From NCBI GenBank assembly GCA_017958935.1, contig JAGDBR010000199.1, positions 1 through 6,783 of the forward strand: a stretch of DNA of 6,783 bases, read 5' to 3'. Made by a program: the position numbers and the translations under genes. The notes beneath the pieces are model-generated. The model saw nothing but the letters and a program-made list of their open reading frames with translations, ran no database searches and was not told the DNA's origin. Source of the DNA: Lachnospiraceae bacterium (lineage in GTDB: Bacteria > Bacillota_A > Clostridia > Lachnospirales > Lachnospiraceae). Positions 5,677-6,783 of the stretch are shown one piece after another (position 1 is the stretch's first letter; each line of letters opens with the position of its first letter).

Positions 5677-6212
5677 GCAGCGCCGCAGTGAATTACGGAA
5701 ACGCTTTGTACGAGCTCGCGAAGGATCACGGCCTGGCCGAAAAGATCCTCGGCGAGTTCGAAGAGACCGCGCGCCTGTTTACGGAGAACCCGGATTACGT
5801 CCGGGTGCTTTCGCTGACTTCGCTGTCGAAGGCGGAGCGCTGCGGGCTGCTGGACAAGGCGTTTGCCGGAAAGGCCGAACAGTACCTGCTGAACGGCCTG
5901 AAGGTCATGCTGGAGAACGGGCACATCCGGGCGGTCCCGGACACCTTCCTGCAGTATAAGAAGCGGTTCAACGAGGACGCGGGCATCGACGAGGCCGTCG
6001 TTTATTCCGCGACGGCGCTGTCGGACGCACAGAAATCGCGGCTGACAGCAAAGCTTGCCGCCGTGACCGGAAAGAAGATCGTCCTGCAGACGCAGGTGGA
6101 CCCGTCGCTGATCGGCGGCATCCGCCTGAAGATGAACGGGCAGCAGTACGACGGATCGGTCCGGGAGCGGCTCGACCGGCTGCAGAAAATACTTTCAGAA
6201 ACGGTTATTTAA
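5673..6212 (+). CDS. atpH: F1Fo ATP synthase subunit delta
   Basis: The product is 179 residues, the usual length for delta (OSCP), which joins the top of F1 to the b stalk. The N-terminal helical domain begins AVNYGNALYELAKDHG (5-20), the normal opening Y-x-x-AL-x-x-A pattern. The C-terminal domain carries the family signature VDPSLIGGIRLKMNGQQYDGSV (142-163), near-identical in pattern to the delta consensus. GGAG (5662-5665) inside atpF, seven bases before the ATG, acts as the ribosome binding site, and the start overlaps the atpF stop by four bases. Nothing odd is seen. Confidence 0.95.
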   Translation: MSSAAVNYGNALYELAKDHGLAEKILGEFEETARLFTENPDYVRVLSLTSLSKAERCGLLDKAFAGKAEQYLLNGLKVMLENGHIRAVPDTFLQYKKRFNEDAGIDEAVVYSATALSDAQKSRLTAKLAAVTGKKIVLQTQVDPSLIGGIRLKMNGQQYDGSVRERLDRLQKILSETVI

Positions 6213-6230
6213 CGTTGGAAAGCAGGTTTT

Positions 6231-6783
6231 ATGGACTTAAGACCAGATGAGATTACGAAGATCATTCGTGCTCAGATCGAAAATTATCAGACGCTGATCG
6301 AGCAGAGCGAGACCGGCACCGTCATCACGGTCGGCGACGGCATCGCGCGGGTCTCCGGCTTGGACGCGTGCATGGTCAATGAGCTGATCGAATTCCCGAA
6401 CGGCTCCTTCGGCATGGCGCAGAACCTCGAAGAGAACAGCGTCGCGGTCGTCATCCTGGGAACGGACGCGGGCATCCGCGAAGGCGACACCGTCAAGCGG
6501 ACGGGCCGCGTCGTGTCGGTCCCGGTCGGCAAGGCGCTGATCGGCCGCGTCGTCGACGCGCTGGGCGCGCCGATCGACGGCAAGGGCATGATCGAGGCAG
6601 AGGCGTACCGGGCGGTCGAACTGAAGGCGCCCGGCGTCATCGAGCGCAAGAGCGTTTCCGTTCCGCTGCAGACCGGCATCAAGGCCATCGACGCGATGAT
6701 CCCGATCGGAAGAGGCCAGCGTGAGCTGATCATCGGTGACCGCCAGACCGGAAAGACGACGATCGCCACCGACACGATCATCA
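6231..6783 (+). CDS. atpA: F1 ATP synthase subunit alpha, N-terminal part (partial)
   Basis: The first 184 residues are present; the gene continues beyond the window. Alpha is the non-catalytic nucleotide-binding subunit of the F1 hexamer. The opening [17 protein letters not shown] (3-19) is the usual alpha N-terminus that binds delta. It is followed by the beta-barrel block [17 protein letters not shown] (29-45), [13 protein letters not shown] (107-119) and the Walker A motif GDRQTGKT (169-176) with Lys175 and Thr176. [21 protein letters not shown] (147-167) precedes the P-loop as in all alpha subunits. The ATG at 6231 lies 18 bases after the atpH stop, with a weak GCAGG upstream. The rest of the operon (gamma, beta, epsilon) would be expected downstream. 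Confidence 0.96.
   Translation, partial: MDLRPDEITKIIRAQIENYQTLIEQSETGTVITVGDGIARVSGLDACMVNELIEFPNGSFGMAQNLEENSVAVVILGTDAGIREGDTVKRTGRVVSVPVGKALIGRVVDALGAPIDGKGMIEAEAYRAVELKAPGVIERKSVSVPLQTGIKAIDAMIPIGRGQRELIIGDRQTGKTTIATDTII

Noticed and set aside
5573..5959. + strand open frame of 128 codons across the atpF/atpH junction
   Set aside because: It is an Arg-rich shadow of atpF and atpH, both of which are confidently identified in other frames.

Overview
The window is a GC-rich (by eye), densely coded stretch of bacterial chromosome. All genes are on the + strand and intergenic gaps are at most about 50 bases. Strong GGAGG-type ribosome binding sites, a clostridial-style atp operon led by two small membrane genes, and a subunit c with a sodium-type site suggest a Gram-positive anaerobe, probably in the Clostridia (Bacillota). 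The lineage is inferred from gene style; no marker gene in the window settles it.

Region 1 (1-3198) is the end of a surface-sugar operon. It holds the C-terminus of an RfbH-type CDP-4-keto-6-deoxyglucose 3-dehydrase, a thiamine-diphosphate (ThDP) enzyme of the acetolactate-synthase fold, and an extended short-chain dehydrogenase/reductase (SDR). Each junction is a 1-4 base start/stop overlap. RfbH makes the CDP-3,6-dideoxy-4-keto sugar, a YerE-like ThDP enzyme could add a two-carbon acetyl branch from pyruvate, and an SDR could reduce the product. This is the logic of yersiniose-type branched dideoxysugar synthesis. The module assignment is inference.

Region 2 (3199-3245) is a 47-base gap. 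Three short inverted repeats run head to tail through its first half and into the end of the SDR gene. A TATACT -10-like box and the poorly defined start of the atp operon follow.

Region 3 (3246-6783, cut by the window end) is the F-type ATP synthase operon in the order atpZ-like, atpI, atpB (a), atpE (c), atpF (b), atpH (delta), atpA (alpha, partial). Two features stand out. Subunit a has an apparent extra hydrophobic hairpin of about 55 residues between the helix with the essential Arg and the helix with the conserved Gln. Subunit c has two carboxylates, Glu31 and Glu64, with Thr65, Thr66 and Tyr69, matching the two-carboxylate Na+ site described for Fusobacterium nucleatum. The operon therefore probably encodes a Na+-coupled ATP synthase with an unusual stator subunit a. 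No RNA gene, mobile element or CRISPR array was seen.
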